36,260 nt of DNA from SHZI01 sp031395645. GTDB taxonomy: Bacteria; Pseudomonadota; Gammaproteobacteria; Steroidobacterales; GCA-2729495. Location of the stretch: assembly GCA_031395645.1 (NCBI GenBank), contig JANNJM010000057.1, forward strand, positions 1 through 36,260. The letters are read 5' to 3'. The notes beneath the pieces were generated by a model that searched no databases, was not told where the DNA came from, and saw only the letters and a list, made by a program, of their open reading frames with translations. Position numbers and translations under genes: made by a program. Positions 8,687 through 17,159 of the stretch are shown in pieces; within the stretch, counting starts at the first letter, position 1, and each line of letters begins with the position of its first letter.

Positions 8687-10138
8687 ATGTCCCGCAAGTT
8701 TGGCGATCGTCTGATGTACATCGGCGGGCAGTTCGTGCCCGGCAGTACTGGTCAGTGGATTGAGTCCGTCAATCCGGGCACCGAGGAGGTCCACGGGCGC
8801 GTGCCCGTCGGGACCGTCGAGGACGTAAACAACGCAGTCGTCGCTGCCGAGGCTGCCCAGCCGGCCTGGGCGGAACACGCGATCTGGGAGCGGCGCGATC
8901 TGTTGCGCACGCTCGCCGCCGCGATGCGGGCCCGCTCTGCCGAGGTGCTGCCGCTGGAAGCGGCCGACACCGGCAACACCATAGCTAGCCTCGGCCGTGA
9001 TGTTGAGGTGGCTGCCAACTACCTCGAACTCTTCGCGGGGCTGGGGACGGAACTGAAAAGTGACAGCGTGCCGGCCTCAAAGGACGGGATCCACTTTTCC
9101 ATACGGGAGCCCTACGGCGTCGTTGCGCGGATTGTGCCCTTCAATCACCCGTTCCTGTTCGCCGCCGCGCATCTCGCCGCGCCGCTCATGGCGGGCAACA
9201 CCGTGATCGTCAAGACACCCGAAACCAGCCCGCTATCCGGCACGCTGATGGGTGAGATCTGCCGCGACGTACTGCCGCCGGGCGTGGTCAACATCGTCCA
9301 CGGCCCGGGCCTGCCCACGGGCGATGCGCTGGTACGCCACCCGAAGATCTGGCGAATTGGCTTCACCGGTTCGGTGCAAACCGGTATGGCCATCCAGCGC
9401 TCGGCCGCCGAGGTGGCGGTCAAACACATCTCGCTGGAACTGGGCGGGAAGAACCCGATGATCGTCTGCGCGGACGCGGACCCGGCGACTGTTGCGAAGG
9501 CGGCCGTCGCTGGTATGAACTTTGCGTGGGCGGGGCAGTCCTGCGGCTCGAACAGCCGGCTGCTGATCCACGAGTCCCTCTACGACCAGGTCGTGGACCG
9601 GATTGTGGCGCAGGTCTCAGCCATCAAGGTTGGCGACGCACTCGATCCGACATCGCAGATGGGCCCGGTCAATTCCGTGGGACACTATCAGCGGATTCTC
9701 TCGTTCGTCGAATCTGCCCGCCATGACGGAGCGAAACTTCTGACGGGAGGCGAACGGCCGGCGGGTGAGGCGTTTCGCCGCGGCTACTGGCTGCGCCCGA
9801 CAGTGTATGGTGACGTGACGATGCACATGCGGGTGGCGCGCGAGGAGATTTTCGGGCCCATCCTGTCGATCCTCAAATGGACGACCCAGGAAGAGGCGAT
9901 CGCGATGGCAAATGCCACTGAGTACGGCCTGGCTTCCGGCGTCTGGACTAATGACCTGAAGGCCGCCATGACGTTCGCGCGCGCGCTGCAGTCCGGCTTC
10001 GTGTGGATCAACACCACGGCGCGGCATTTCGTGGGGATGCCTTTCGGCGGCTGGAAGAACAGCGGCCTCGGGCGCGAGGAGTGCCTGGAAGAACTGCTGA
10101 GCTACACGCACAACAAGGCAATTCACGTCTTTGTCTGA
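8687..10138 (+). CDS. NAD(P)-dependent aldehyde dehydrogenase (betaine-aldehyde-type)
   Basis: A 483 aa cytoplasmic enzyme oxidising an aldehyde to an acid with NAD(P)+. All catalytic landmarks of the ALDH superfamily are present: N153 in FNHP, the cofactor loop GFTGSVQTG near residue 226, E251 in LELGGKNP, the nucleophile C286 in GQSCGSNS, and EEIFGPILSI toward the C-terminus. The length is normal for the family. The start is ATG 8687 (MSRKFGDR); ATG 8714 (MYIGGQF) is a possible shorter start, since neither has a strong ribosome site. The stop overlaps the following MFS start by 8 nt, so the two are probably translated together. The substrate cannot be inferred; the neighbours suggest an aldehyde formed during breakdown of an imported lactone, ester or terpenoid-like compound. 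Confidence 0.93.
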   Translation: MSRKFGDRLMYIGGQFVPGSTGQWIESVNPGTEEVHGRVPVGTVEDVNNAVVAAEAAQPAWAEHAIWERRDLLRTLAAAMRARSAEVLPLEAADTGNTIASLGRDVEVAANYLELFAGLGTELKSDSVPASKDGIHFSIREPYGVVARIVPFNHPFLFAAAHLAAPLMAGNTVIVKTPETSPLSGTLMGEICRDVLPPGVVNIVHGPGLPTGDALVRHPKIWRIGFTGSVQTGMAIQRSAAEVAVKHISLELGGKNPMIVCADADPATVAKAAVAGMNFAWAGQSCGSNSRLLIHESLYDQVVDRIVAQVSAIKVGDALDPTSQMGPVNSVGHYQRILSFVESARHDGAKLLTGGERPAGEAFRRGYWLRPTVYGDVTMHMRVAREEIFGPILSILKWTTQEEAIAMANATEYGLASGVWTNDLKAAMTFARALQSGFVWINTTARHFVGMPFGGWKNSGLGREECLEELLSYTHNKAIHVFV

Positions 10139-11480
10139 GGCATCCACAGCGGCGGTCGCCGCGAAAGCGCCAGGCCGGAAATTCTGGTTCGTCCAGCTTG
10201 CCGACGATATCAGCCGGTCGAATTTCGCAACCCTGCTGTATGCCGCGTTCACAGCCATTGGCCTGCTGGCGTTCGTCTCTGTCAGCACACCGTACATTCT
10301 CAATGTCTACCTTAAAATTCCAATTGCGGAGCAGGGGCAGATTGCAGGCGACCTTGCGGCGTGGAACGAAGTGGCGCTGCTGCTCGTGTTCGGGCCCGCC
10401 GGAATTCTTGCCGATCGCATCGGCCGCAGCCAGGTGTTTGCCGTCGGCTTCATCTTCATGGGGCTCGCCTACGCCCTGTACCCATTTGCCGAATCTGTCA
10501 CCGAGCTCACCGGCTACCGGGTGATCTACGCGGTCGGCATCGGCCTTGCCACGGCCATGCTCCAGACCATTGCGGCGGACTACCCGGCCAATGTTTCCCG
10601 TGGCAAGGCCACGGCGCTTATTGGCACGCTGAACGGTTTTGGAGTGATCGTGCTCACCGTGGGTCTGGGTGGGCTGATGAAAAGTTTCGTGGCGCGGGGC
10701 CAGGACGCGGAAACGGCCGGCTATATCGTGCACTTCATGGTCGCCGGGCTCTGCTTCATCTCGGCAGCGGTGGTCGCGACGGGACTTAAGAAGGGTACGG
10801 TGGTCAGCCGCGAGGAGCGCCTGCCGCTGGCTGTGCTCGCGCGCAGCGGCTTCTCAGCCGCGCGAAATCCGCGCATCGCACTCGCTTATGCGTGCGCTTT
10901 TATCGCCCGTGGGGACCTGGTGGTGATCGGCACTTTCGTCAATCTCTGGGGCGCCAGTGCGGGCATGGCGGCCGGCATGGACCCGGCTGAGGCGACGTCC
11001 CAGGGGCGCCTGTTGTTCGCCGCGGCAACCGGCGCTGGCCTCCTGTGGCTACCCGTGATGGGCTACATGCTCGATAAGGTCAATCGGGTCACCGGCACGC
11101 TCATCTGCATGACGCTTGCTGCCCTCGGTTTTCTCTTCACTGATCTCGTGGATGACCCCCTGGCGAAGGAATCCCTGATCTTCTTCGTCCTGCTCGGGAT
11201 CGGCCAAATCAGCGCCTTTGTCGGTGCCGCCACGCTGATCGGTCAGGAGGCGCCGGCCGCATCGCGGGGCGCTGTGGTCGGCATGTTCAATATCTCAGGA
11301 GCCCTCGGTATCTTCGTTTGCACCGCTGTCGGCGGGCGACTGTTCGATGCGATCGGGCCGCACGCTGTCTTTGAGATGGTGGGCGGTCTTACTGTGCTGG
11401 TGGTGTTGTTCGCCGCCTGGGTGCGCTGGAAAGCCCCGGGGCCGATGACCACCGGCGGCGGCTTCATGGGCGCGCACTAG
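10131..11480 (+). CDS. MFS transporter coupled to the aldehyde dehydrogenase
   Basis: A 449 aa inner-membrane carrier with about 12 hydrophobic segments and motif A (GILADRIGRSQVFAVGF). The start is a TTG at 10131 that overlaps the aldehyde dehydrogenase stop by 8 nt; AAGG lies about 12 nt upstream, and no in-frame ATG occurs before the middle of the N-terminal domain, so TTG is the only start that keeps the first membrane helix. It is a paralogue of the 6061 gene with shared blocks throughout (KIPIAEQGQIAGDLAAWNE..., ADYPANVSRGKA, LIGQEAPAASRGAVVGMF). A REP hairpin follows the stop. Substrate unknown. Confidence 0.87.
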   Translation: MSEASTAAVAAKAPGRKFWFVQLADDISRSNFATLLYAAFTAIGLLAFVSVSTPYILNVYLKIPIAEQGQIAGDLAAWNEVALLLVFGPAGILADRIGRSQVFAVGFIFMGLAYALYPFAESVTELTGYRVIYAVGIGLATAMLQTIAADYPANVSRGKATALIGTLNGFGVIVLTVGLGGLMKSFVARGQDAETAGYIVHFMVAGLCFISAAVVATGLKKGTVVSREERLPLAVLARSGFSAARNPRIALAYACAFIARGDLVVIGTFVNLWGASAGMAAGMDPAEATSQGRLLFAAATGAGLLWLPVMGYMLDKVNRVTGTLICMTLAALGFLFTDLVDDPLAKESLIFFVLLGIGQISAFVGAATLIGQEAPAASRGAVVGMFNISGALGIFVCTAVGGRLFDAIGPHAVFEMVGGLTVLVVLFAAWVRWKAPGPMTTGGGFMGAH

Positions 11481-11482
11481 GG

Positions 11483-11508
11483 GTAGGAGCGGCTGAAGCC
11501 GCTCCTAC
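11483..11508. repeat. REP-type hairpin (GTAGGAGCGGCT)
   Basis: GTAGGAGCGGCT and AGCCGCTCCTAC form a perfect 12-bp stem with a 2-nt loop. It fills the 31-bp gap between the convergent MFS and copper chaperone genes, so it may serve as a shared terminator. It is the same family as 4713-4778 and 26276-26310, with a GGCTGAAGCC core in place of GCCTTCAGGC. Confidence 0.8.
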
Positions 11509-11511
11509 AGC

Positions 11512-11718
11512 TTACGCGGCGACCTGGAAACCGGCGGCCGTGATCGCCTTCGCGAGGGCAGCCTGCTCGATCTGGGCGGGGTCGAATTCGACGGCAACGG
11601 TGCCGCTCACCCGATCCGCCTTGGCCGCTGTCACGCCCTTGTGGCTCGTCAGCGCGTTTTGCACGCTGCGCTCGCAGCCGCCGCAGGTCATCCCCTGCAC
11701 CTTGAATTCAGTCTTCAT
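11512..11718 (-). CDS. copZ: Copper chaperone, heavy-metal-associated domain (CopZ-like)
   Basis: A 68 aa single HMA-domain protein (MKTEFKVQGMTCGGCERS...). The CXXC motif in GMTCGGC binds Cu(I), and the fold length fits a CopZ/Atx1-type chaperone that hands copper to CopA. The start is taken at 11718 because GGAGGAC lies just upstream; the ATGs 18 and 24 nt further upstream (MMTGGRNV...) are less likely. It lies 33 bp downstream of copA on the same strand, so both are probably one transcript. The C-terminal AITAAGFQVAA is typical. Confidence 0.88.
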   Translation of the reverse strand: MKTEFKVQGMTCGGCERSVQNALTSHKGVTAAKADRVSGTVAVEFDPAQIEQAALAKAITAAGFQVAA

Positions 11719-11751
11719 GACGTTTCGTCCTCCGGTCATCATGGTTGGTGG

Positions 11752-14220
11752 TTACTTTCGTGGGCGCCAGCGGCGCAATAACAGTGAGTTGGTCACGACA
11801 CTCACGCTGCTCATGGCCATCGCCGCGCCGGCGAGGGCGGGGCTCAGGTAGCCAAAGGCGGCAAGCGGAATGCCGATGAGATTGTAGATGAAGGCCCAGA
11901 ACAGGTTCTGCTTGATCTTGCGGAACGTGGCACGGCTGGCGTCGATGGCTCCGGCCACGAGGCGGGGGTCGGCGCGCATCAGGGTAATGCCGGCGGTTTC
12001 CATGGCGATGTCGGTTCCGGTACCCATGGCGATGCCGACGTCGGCAGCGGCCAGGGCGGGCGCGTCATTGATCCCGTCGCCGAGCATGCCGACCACCCGA
12101 CCCGCACTGCGCAGTTGTCCAATAGCTTCGGCCTTGCCCTCGGGACGGATACCGCCGCGCGCCTCGTCCACGCCGGCCTGCCGGCCGATTTCAGCGGCCA
12201 CGAGTTCCGCATCGCCCGAGAGCATCACGGTGCGCACGCCCATCCTGCGGAGCGCGGACACGGCCTCCACGGCTTCCGGTCGCAGCGGATCGGCAATGGC
12301 CAGAATGCCCAGCACGCCGTCGCGATCTGCAACGAAGACGGCCGTCCGCCCCTGTTGTTCCCAGTCCAGAACGCGCTCGGCTGCCTCGAAGGCGGCGATA
12401 CCCTGCTCATCCAGCAGTCCCGCGTTGCCGATGAAGATCTCGCGGCCGGCGACGAGACCGCTGACTCCGCGCCCGGTGTGGCTGCGAAAATCGCTGACAG
12501 GCAGGCGCGATAGCTGCCGCTGTTCCGCGGCGCCGAGAATTGCCCGGGCCAGCGGGTGCTCGCTGCCGTGCTGGACGGACGCCGCCAGCTGCAACAGCTG
12601 CGACTCTTCACCCCGAAGCGCTTCTAAACCAACCAGAGTTGGCCTGCCGACCGTGAGCGTGCCCGTCTTGTCGAAGATGACGGTATCCAGCCGATGGGCC
12701 CGCTCCAGGGACTCGACGTTCTTGATCAGAATGCCGGATCTGGCAGCAGCGCCCGTCCCCGTCATGATCGCGGTCGGCGTGGCGAGGCCCAGGGCGCACG
12801 GGCAGGCAATCACCAGCACGGCCACGGCCGAGATGAAGGCCTGCTCGAAATTGCCAGTACTGCCGAACCAGCCGAGAAAGGTGACGACTGACAGCGCCAC
12901 GACGATGGGGACAAAAATAGCACTGATCTGGTCCACGAGGCGTTGCACTGGCGCCTTGCCGCCCTGTGCGTTCTCGACCAGCCGGATGATGCGGGCCAGC
13001 GTGGAGTCAGCACCGACGGCAGTGGCCCGGATTTCCAGCAGTCCAGTGCCGTTGATCGCGCCGCCAGTTACTTTGCTGCCAGGCTGCTTGTCCACTGGCA
13101 GGCTTTCGCCCGTGATCAGTGCTTCATCAAGCTCGCTGCGGCCGGCCACGACTTCGCCATCCACCGGGATGCGCTCGCCGGGGCGCACGATCACGAGATC
13201 GCCGGCCCGTACGTCGTTGATGGGCAGTTCGCGCTCGCTGCCATCCGCGTTTTTCAGGCGGGCCGTCTGTGGTCGCAGGTCCATCAGCTGCCGGATAGCC
13301 GCGGTGGTGCCGCGCTTGGCCTTTGACTCCAGAAACTTGCCGAGCAGGACCAGCGTGATGATGATCACCGAGGCTTCGAAGTACAGCTTGCCCCTGGCGC
13401 CATCCGGGCCCAGCGTTGCGAGCAGGTACAGGCTGTAGCCATAGGCGGCCGTCGTGCCCAGCACGACCAGCACGTCCATGTTGCCCGACCGTGCCCGGAG
13501 TGCTTTCCATGCCGACCGGTAGAAGCGGGCGCCGATGACGAACTGCACCGGTGTGGCGAGCAGCAGCTCGACCCAGGCCGGCAGGTGCCAGTGCAGGTTC
13601 AGCGACATGGCACCCATCTGGAAGAGCAGCGGGGCGGCAAAGGCCGCGGAGATCAGCAGCAGCGCGAGTTCCCGCCGCAGCAGGGCCTGGTCGCGCTGGC
13701 GATGCTCTTCTTCAGCCTGCGCCTGGGACGCTGTGGGTGATTCGATCCGTGCACCGTAACCTGCCTTCGTCACCGCAGCGGCCAGGTCGGAGAGGCGGGT
13801 GACACCGGGCACGCCGCGCACGTCGGCCCGTTCAATGGCGAGATTGACGTTGGCTTCGAGGACGCCTGGCACCTGGCGCAGTGCCTTCTCGACGCGCAGC
13901 GAGCACGCGCTGCAGGTCATGCCTTCAATGGGAAAGGAGAACGACTCGGTGGGGACCTCGAAGCCCGCCTTGATGATCGCCTCGGCGATCGCGGGCACGG
14001 CCAGCTGCGCCGGGTCGTAGGCGACGTCGGCGCGTTCAACGGCAAAGTTGACGGCTGCCGAGTTGATGCCGGGCACCAGGCCCAGTGCCTTCTCCAGGCG
14101 CGTGGCGCAGGCTCCGCAGGTCATGCCGCGCACCGGCAGGGCCACGCGGGCCAGATGCCGCCCGGCTGAGGCCGATAGCGGTGGCACGGCGACTGCGGCG
14201 TCAGAGGGGGGCAGGTTCAC
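11752..14220 (-). CDS. copA: Cu(I)-exporting P1B-type ATPase CopA
   Basis: An 822 aa inner-membrane ATPase that pumps Cu(I) out of the cytoplasm. Two N-terminal HMA domains carry GMTCGAC (C35, C38) and GMTCSAC (near residue 104). The transmembrane part has the copper-binding CPC in VIACPCALGLATPT. The catalytic parts are TGES in the actuator domain, DKTGTLT with the phosphorylated aspartate, SEHPLARAI (HP motif of the nucleotide domain), and GDGINDAPALAAADVGIAMG at the hinge. The late membrane motifs NLIGIPLAA and MAMSSVSVVTNSLLL are as in CopA. The start is GTG 14220; there is no in-frame ATG nearby and the upstream ATG frame hits a stop. The chaperone gene lies downstream. No CueR/CopY regulator is in the window. 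Confidence 0.95.
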   Translation of the reverse strand: MNLPPSDAAVAVPPLSASAGRHLARVALPVRGMTCGACATRLEKALGLVPGINSAAVNFAVERADVAYDPAQLAVPAIAEAIIKAGFEVPTESFSFPIEGMTCSACSLRVEKALRQVPGVLEANVNLAIERADVRGVPGVTRLSDLAAAVTKAGYGARIESPTASQAQAEEEHRQRDQALLRRELALLLISAAFAAPLLFQMGAMSLNLHWHLPAWVELLLATPVQFVIGARFYRSAWKALRARSGNMDVLVVLGTTAAYGYSLYLLATLGPDGARGKLYFEASVIIITLVLLGKFLESKAKRGTTAAIRQLMDLRPQTARLKNADGSERELPINDVRAGDLVIVRPGERIPVDGEVVAGRSELDEALITGESLPVDKQPGSKVTGGAINGTGLLEIRATAVGADSTLARIIRLVENAQGGKAPVQRLVDQISAIFVPIVVALSVVTFLGWFGSTGNFEQAFISAVAVLVIACPCALGLATPTAIMTGTGAAARSGILIKNVESLERAHRLDTVIFDKTGTLTVGRPTLVGLEALRGEESQLLQLAASVQHGSEHPLARAILGAAEQRQLSRLPVSDFRSHTGRGVSGLVAGREIFIGNAGLLDEQGIAAFEAAERVLDWEQQGRTAVFVADRDGVLGILAIADPLRPEAVEAVSALRRMGVRTVMLSGDAELVAAEIGRQAGVDEARGGIRPEGKAEAIGQLRSAGRVVGMLGDGINDAPALAAADVGIAMGTGTDIAMETAGITLMRADPRLVAGAIDASRATFRKIKQNLFWAFIYNLIGIPLAAFGYLSPALAGAAMAMSSVSVVTNSLLLRRWRPRK

Positions 14221-14251
14221 AAGGGCGCGTCTCTCTGGATCAAGCGGTCAT

Positions 14252-14272
14252 GGTAGCTCCGGCGAAACTACC
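14252..14272 (-). promoter_or_regulatory. Possible operator upstream of copA (imperfect palindrome)
   Basis: On the minus strand GGTAGTTTCGCCGGAGCTAC plus C is a 21-nt imperfect palindrome (GGTAG...CTACC arms; about 8 of 11 half-site positions match). It is preceded by TTGCCC, which could serve as a -35 box, and lies about 30-50 nt before the copA start. MerR-type copper regulators bind palindromes in long promoter spacers, but the -10 candidate (CCATGA) is poor and the arms do not match the usual CueR half-site, so this is weak. I see nothing else in 14273-14447. Confidence 0.2.
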
Positions 14273-14447
14273 GGGCAAAATATGGGGGCGACCGGGCTGG
14301 TTTTCAATCCGCGAAATCGTGCGGCCCGCCGGGAGAATCTGCATGGAATAGGGGAATCTGACGGTGGAGGGGACTGGTCATCGCTGCGAGAATCCCATGC
14401 GCCCTCCGTGATAACGATGTAACAACATGTACGGAGTTCAGTGACAC

Positions 14448-14642
14448 GTGTTCGACCAGGTCGTGAAAACCACCATATGCAGATTCGGGAATTCGCAGGG
14501 GGTGCTCATCCCGAAGCCGATCCTTGCCCAGGTAGGGCTCCAGGAAGGCGCTGTCGAAATGACTGTCGAAAGTGATGCCATCGTACTGCGTCGTGCCAAG
14601 GAGGGTGTCCGGACTGGCTGGCCCGTTTCATCAACGCGTTAG
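14448..14642 (+). pseudogene. Orphan MazE/AbrB-type antitoxin, apparently frameshifted at the C-terminus
   Basis: A 64 aa SpoVT/AbrB swapped-hairpin protein starting at GTG 14448. The core VKTTICRFGNSQGVLIPKPI, then LAQVGLQEGAVEMTVESD and IVLRR, is a normal MazE-like DNA-binding domain. The tail reads RTGWPVSSTR and stops. One base off-frame the DNA encodes DWLARFINALANG followed by RTRRVHAPV and a stop at 14678-14680. MazE-like antitoxins commonly continue after GW with an amphipathic toxin-binding helix of that kind, so a one-base indel near 14611-14622 probably removed it. No MazF-like toxin follows: the next 55 bp hold nothing and the next gene is on the other strand. It may still bind DNA as a truncated protein. 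Confidence 0.6.
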
Positions 14643-14697
14643 CAAACGGCCGTACAAGGCGTGTGCACGCACCCGTCTAGCCGCGAGCAGGCTAGCC

Positions 14698-15739
14698 TCA
14701 CGGATGCAGCCCCGACGGCCCCGGAACGGTTCCGAGCCGGGCGCGCAGTAGTCCAAAGTCAGCTGTCGTCACTGTGCCGCTATTGTTGATGTCCCCATCG
14801 CAAAGGTTACCGTAGCCATCGCCGTCGGTATCGAGCTGCGTCGGGTTCGCCAACAGCGTGCAGTTGTCCGTTACGTTCGGCACGCCGTCGCTCTCGGAAT
14901 CAGCCAAAGGCTCTGGGCTAAGGTTCATTGCGAAGTTCCAGCTATAGCCGCCGCTATATGAGACCGCATTTCCGGCGGAAGGGCCTGACGTGGCGCCCCC
15001 ATTGACGTACCCCTTCGGCTATAAGGTCGTACCGATGACCGGCTTGAAAGATGCCAGTCACGCGCACGGCAGGCGAAGGCGATGCGCCCGCTTCGGTGTC
15101 GAGGCTAAAGATGTAAGTGCCAGCCTGCACGTCCCACAGAGAGATATTCGCTGAGCCATTCTCCAAAGACTCCGAACTCCCCTGAGTCACCGAGGCCCCA
15201 ACATCAAAGGGCGTGTCCACCAGCGCGGTGAAAACCGCGTAGACGTCAGATCGACTGTCGGCGACATAAGTCACTTGGACGCCGGCGTTGGTGTTGGGAA
15301 CTTGTCCAGACTGTGCGTCGCCGAGGACGCCTCCATAGCCCCAGCCGGCCATGTAGTGCGGAGTGATGACCGAATTCTTCTGGCTGTATGCCAACGCGTG
15401 TGCGTTGGAACCGTAACCGGCACTGTATTGTATCGGCATTGTCATGTTCAAATCGGCGTCGTGGTAACCCTGAAGATAGTAAGTGCTATCGTCTTGATGC
15501 ACGACACGCGCCGCATTTATACGGTCCCCTACTGCTGTATAGATCCGGGCGGTTTGCGACGCAGACTGTACCTGGATCGTGTCCGCCGCCGCAGCGGGAT
15601 TGAAGGACCACAGCAATTGAACCCCTAGTACCGCCGCAATCGCCGGGGTTGTGACGTAGGGCATCGATCGTCGGACAACGGGAGCGAGCAGGTTAGTCAA
15701 GATGGTCCGTCCGCTTGTCAGGCTAAGTTCAGCCGCCAT
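14698..15739 (-). pseudogene. Exported protein with thrombospondin type 3 and dockerin-like C-terminus, split by a frameshift
   Basis: The N-terminal part (from ATG 15739, alternative 15664) has a signal-like stretch (MPYVTTPAIAAVLGVQLLW... NPAAAADT) and a beta-rich domain, ending in frame as AEGVRQWGRHV...GLI. Shifting by one base at the C4 run 15010-15013 (GGGG on the coding strand) gives AEGYVNGGATSGPSAGNAVS and then SYSGGYSWNFAMNLSPEPLAD, which joins the downstream frame: DSESDGVPNVTDNC, DTDGDGYGNLCDGDINNSGT and a final GLLRARLGTVPGPSGLHP. Intact, the protein would be about 346 aa, secreted and calcium-binding at its C-terminus. Only one dockerin-like calcium loop is visible, where a pair is usual. 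The frameshift could be real decay or a homopolymer sequencing error. The beta-domain is unrecognised. Confidence 0.65.
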
Positions 15740-15901
15740 GTTTGCATCCCAATTAAGTCGACCAGACCAGCTATTTTTATTGTCTCATCTCTTGTCCGGC
15801 GGAGCCTGGAGCCATGAGAGGGCCAACAACCAGAAGAGACTGCAGCGACATATACGCTAAACGCCGCTCGCGAACACCTTCCTGAGCATAGGACAAACAA
15901 A

Positions 15902-16057
15902 GCCGAGCAGTGCGGGGGCAAGGTCAAGGTCATCGCCAGCATCGAGGACCCAACGGTGATCGGCCAGATCCTCGGGCACCTGGCCTCGCGGGAGCTGCCG
16001 GCCGGGTCGAGGCCGCCGTCGCGGGGGCCACCCCAGGGCGAGCTGGAGTTGCGGTAA
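15902..16057 (+). pseudogene. IS91-family transposase remnant (C-terminal tail)
   Basis: Reading from 15902, the frame gives AEQCGGKVKVIASIEDPTVI and then GQILGHLASRELPAG..., with proline-rich PPSRGPPQGELELR before the TAA at 16055-16057. CGGKxKVIASIEDPxVIxxILxHL followed by a proline-rich tail is the characteristic end of IS91-family (Y2, rolling-circle) transposases of proteobacteria. Only about 50 codons survive; the catalytic region is missing and upstream sequence 15740-15901 shows no coding signal. It is a fossil of a past insertion. Confidence 0.7.
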
Positions 16058-16360
16058 CGGCGTCGGACGCCGCGGCCCGGGTCGAGTTCACGACGCCGGG
16101 GGTCGCCGGCTGCGCGGGTGGCGGTCTGCGCTTAAAAGTGTTGCCGAGACCGTCGTAGTCGGCAATGCTGTGCTCAGCGGGGGCAAGTTGCTGGTCATCG
16201 CCACCGATGACGAGGACTGTGCCGCTACATCACCCGCCCGGCCCTTCGTGACCGGCAGACTGTTCAATCACCTGGTGGGGGCACCGAAGATCGGCGTTCT
16301 GCTTGACTGCGTGTCTGACGGACCGGCGCTGACTGAATACCGTTACTGGTCCAGCGGTCT
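16058..16360. other. Unassigned stretch, probably IS end plus an unrecognised coding fragment
   Basis: The first about 80 bases are GC-rich and may be the terminal region of the IS91 remnant. From about 16131 one plus-strand frame reads LKSVAETVVVGNAVLSGGKL and then LVIATDDEDCAATSPARPFV, continuing into the 3' end of the next, opposite-strand gene. It has no convincing start and I do not recognise it. It could be a leftover of a disrupted gene or chance. Confidence 0.25.
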
Positions 16361-17032
16361 TCAGAAACGGATGCGGAGGCCCGCACTCATTTCCCACTGC
16401 CAGACCATGTTGCCGCTGACGGTAATCAGGCAACCGCTGGAAACCTCATTGGAACGGCAAAAGACCGCGCTCTCGCCGTTCAGGTAGGAACCGAGTACGC
16501 GACCTTCCAGACGCAGTCCAATGCGTGACGTCGGCGCAATCTTGTAACCGCCGCCAATGCCGAAGGCAAAAAACGTCTCGCTGTCGAACTCACTGTTGTC
16601 TGGCTGGAAGCGGGATGCCCCGAGCGTCGCCACGATGAAGGGCCACGCCCTTTCGCCCTCGAACAGGTAGGTGCCGCCCACCTGCAGATAACTGACGTCC
16701 AGGTCGTCGGGTACCGACCCGCCGGGCGCGAACAGGCTGCCGGTATCGAGCGAGGTCGACTGCCGGCTGAAGAACACTTCGTATTCGGTGTTCTGCTCGG
16801 CAGGCCAGTTCACGATCAATCCATAGCTGGCATGGTCATCGATGTCCACATCCACACCAGCCATGGTTTCTTCTGCATCGAAACTACCGCCGATGCGATA
16901 GCTGGCGAATGGCGTGATTTCCAGGCGGTAGACCGTCTCCTCTGCAGACGCCATCAACGGGCCCGCACAGCCGGTCAGGAGCACAAGGGCTCGCAGAAGC
17001 GGCTTCTCTGGGGAAGACAATCGTATGGGCAT
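16361..17032 (-). CDS. Outer-membrane beta-barrel protein (porin-like fold)
   Basis: A 223 aa protein starting at ATG 17032 (MPIRLSSPEKPLLRALVLLT...), with a signal peptide ending near LMASAEE. The extended frame to 17116 adds a cysteine-rich non-signal leader and is rejected. The mature part alternates polar and aromatic residues in beta-strand fashion (YRLEITPFASYRIGGSFDAE, YLQVGGTYLFEGERAWPFIV, FFAFGIGGGYKIAPTSRIGL) and ends in LRIRF, the terminal phenylalanine recognised by the BAM complex. Two cysteines (VFCRSNEVSSGCL) probably form a loop disulfide. It resembles 8-strand OmpW/OmpX-size barrels. Role unknown. It is flanked by transposase fossils but looks intact. Confidence 0.7.
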   Translation of the reverse strand: MPIRLSSPEKPLLRALVLLTGCAGPLMASAEETVYRLEITPFASYRIGGSFDAEETMAGVDVDIDDHASYGLIVNWPAEQNTEYEVFFSRQSTSLDTGSLFAPGGSVPDDLDVSYLQVGGTYLFEGERAWPFIVATLGASRFQPDNSEFDSETFFAFGIGGGYKIAPTSRIGLRLEGRVLGSYLNGESAVFCRSNEVSSGCLITVSGNMVWQWEMSAGLRIRF

Positions 17033-17159
17033 CGGACGACCTGCGTAGCGGCAACGGAGCCAAGGATAATAGCTGTTGCCCGCATGGCCTGCTCCGCCAC
17101 ACGGTGTGATCTGCACGAACCAGACACTGCATGGAGCGATTACCCCATCGGTCGCGCCC

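Noticed and set aside
14643..14697. A MazF-like toxin after the antitoxin-like gene.
   Set aside because: The 55 bp hold only the out-of-frame antitoxin tail and the next gene is on the opposite strand.
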